64,000 nt of DNA from AG2 sp036493735 (lineage in GTDB: Bacteria; Gemmatimonadota; Gemmatimonadetes; Gemmatimonadales; Gemmatimonadaceae). Position 1 is the first letter of the stretch. Each line of letters starts with the position of its first letter. The position numbers and the translations under genes are program-made. Below the pieces are notes generated by a model. It worked only from the letters and a program-made list of their open reading frames with translations. It was not told the DNA's origin and did not search any database. Of this stretch, positions 63,865 to 64,000 are shown piece after piece. The DNA lies in NCBI GenBank assembly GCA_036493735.1, contig DASXPH010000057.1, forward strand, positions 14,925-78,924, in the 5' to 3' direction.

Positions 63865-64000
63865 CTATTGAGTCAGGAGTTGCTTGCAGAATAATCCAAG
63901 CTTGTCGAGGATTTCATCAGCGCTCTTGGTCCACACGAACGGCTTGGGATTCGCGTTGTTGCTGGCGAGGTAGTCGCGAATGGTTTGCTCGAGGTCTCGC
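63865..64000 (-). mobile_element. IS630-family transposase, C-terminal part (runs off the window)
   Basis: The minus strand encodes the last 44 residues of an IS630-type transposase, with TIRDYLASNNANPKPFVW and TKSADEILDKLG, ending at TAG 63865-63867. The rest lies beyond the right edge, so intactness cannot be judged. The element end probably falls in the AT-richer stretch just past the amidohydrolase stop, where the CTAAAAC start could be the TA target. Confidence 0.85.

Overview
The window is a gene-dense, high-GC chromosomal segment (about two thirds G+C by eye) from a Gram-negative bacterium. I count 67 protein-coding genes, one of them cut by the right edge. I see no tRNA, rRNA, CRISPR array or prophage, and no gene-free stretch exceeds 300 bases. 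The mix suggests Gemmatimonadota or a close relative, but no phylogenetic marker confirms this. It includes secreted M28, M16 and M20 peptidases with Gly/Arg-rich loops, glycine-zipper lipoproteins, an AgmX/PglI-type protein, a Gram-negative sortase and a heme A branch. The octamer GCCTAACG/CGTTAGGC occurs at least 34 times and may be a lineage signature.

Layout. 0.2-5.6 kb: secreted M28 peptidase, a coupled binding-protein/chemoreceptor pair, dienelactone hydrolase. 5.6-9.1 kb: agmatine deiminase and N-carbamoylputrescine amidase (agmatine to putrescine), glycerate 2-kinase. 9.2-9.8 kb: a peroxiredoxin whose catalytic codon is an in-frame TGA followed by a SECIS-like hairpin, a probable selenoprotein. 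10-17.7 kb: small envelope proteins, aconitase, M20 peptidase, a patatin-ferredoxin fusion. 17.9-23.7 kb: permease and kynureninase-like enzyme, a beta-lactamase-fold hydrolase, a sortase with a candidate substrate, pseudouridine-5'-phosphate glycosidase. 23.8-30.4 kb: two TPR proteins, a two-gene ABC exporter, an M16 protease. 30.5-36.7 kb: a membrane/TIM-barrel protein, an AdoMet-decarboxylase-like protein, an alpha/beta hydrolase without its histidine, and a DsbA-VKOR disulfide pair. 36.8-46.7 kb: acetyl-CoA synthetase, then a long plus-strand operon combining cytochrome c maturation (ccmABCD) and tetrapyrrole synthesis (cobA-hemD fusion, hemC, hemB), followed by an aldo/keto reductase and pyrophosphatase.

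46.8-48.7 kb: small membrane protein, a DUF1707/LiaF-like protein, an aquaporin. 48.8-54 kb: a compact six-gene minus-strand operon (DUF92, FAD oxidoreductase, flavin reductase, methyltransferase, SRPBCC protein, ketosynthase) that looks like a small uncharacterised lipid or polyketide pathway. 54.1-58.5 kb: V4R-like protein, M24 peptidase, GH18-like protein, AgmX/PglI-like protein, cupredoxin-like lipoprotein. 58.6-61 kb: ctaA/ctaB heme A branch. 61-63.8 kb: second APC permease and a secreted amidohydrolase. The right edge enters an IS630-type transposase.

The strongest discovery candidate is the UGA-containing peroxiredoxin. Next come the dispersed octamer, the six-gene operon, the sortase/substrate pair and the Cys-for-Ser AdoMet-decarboxylase-like protein.
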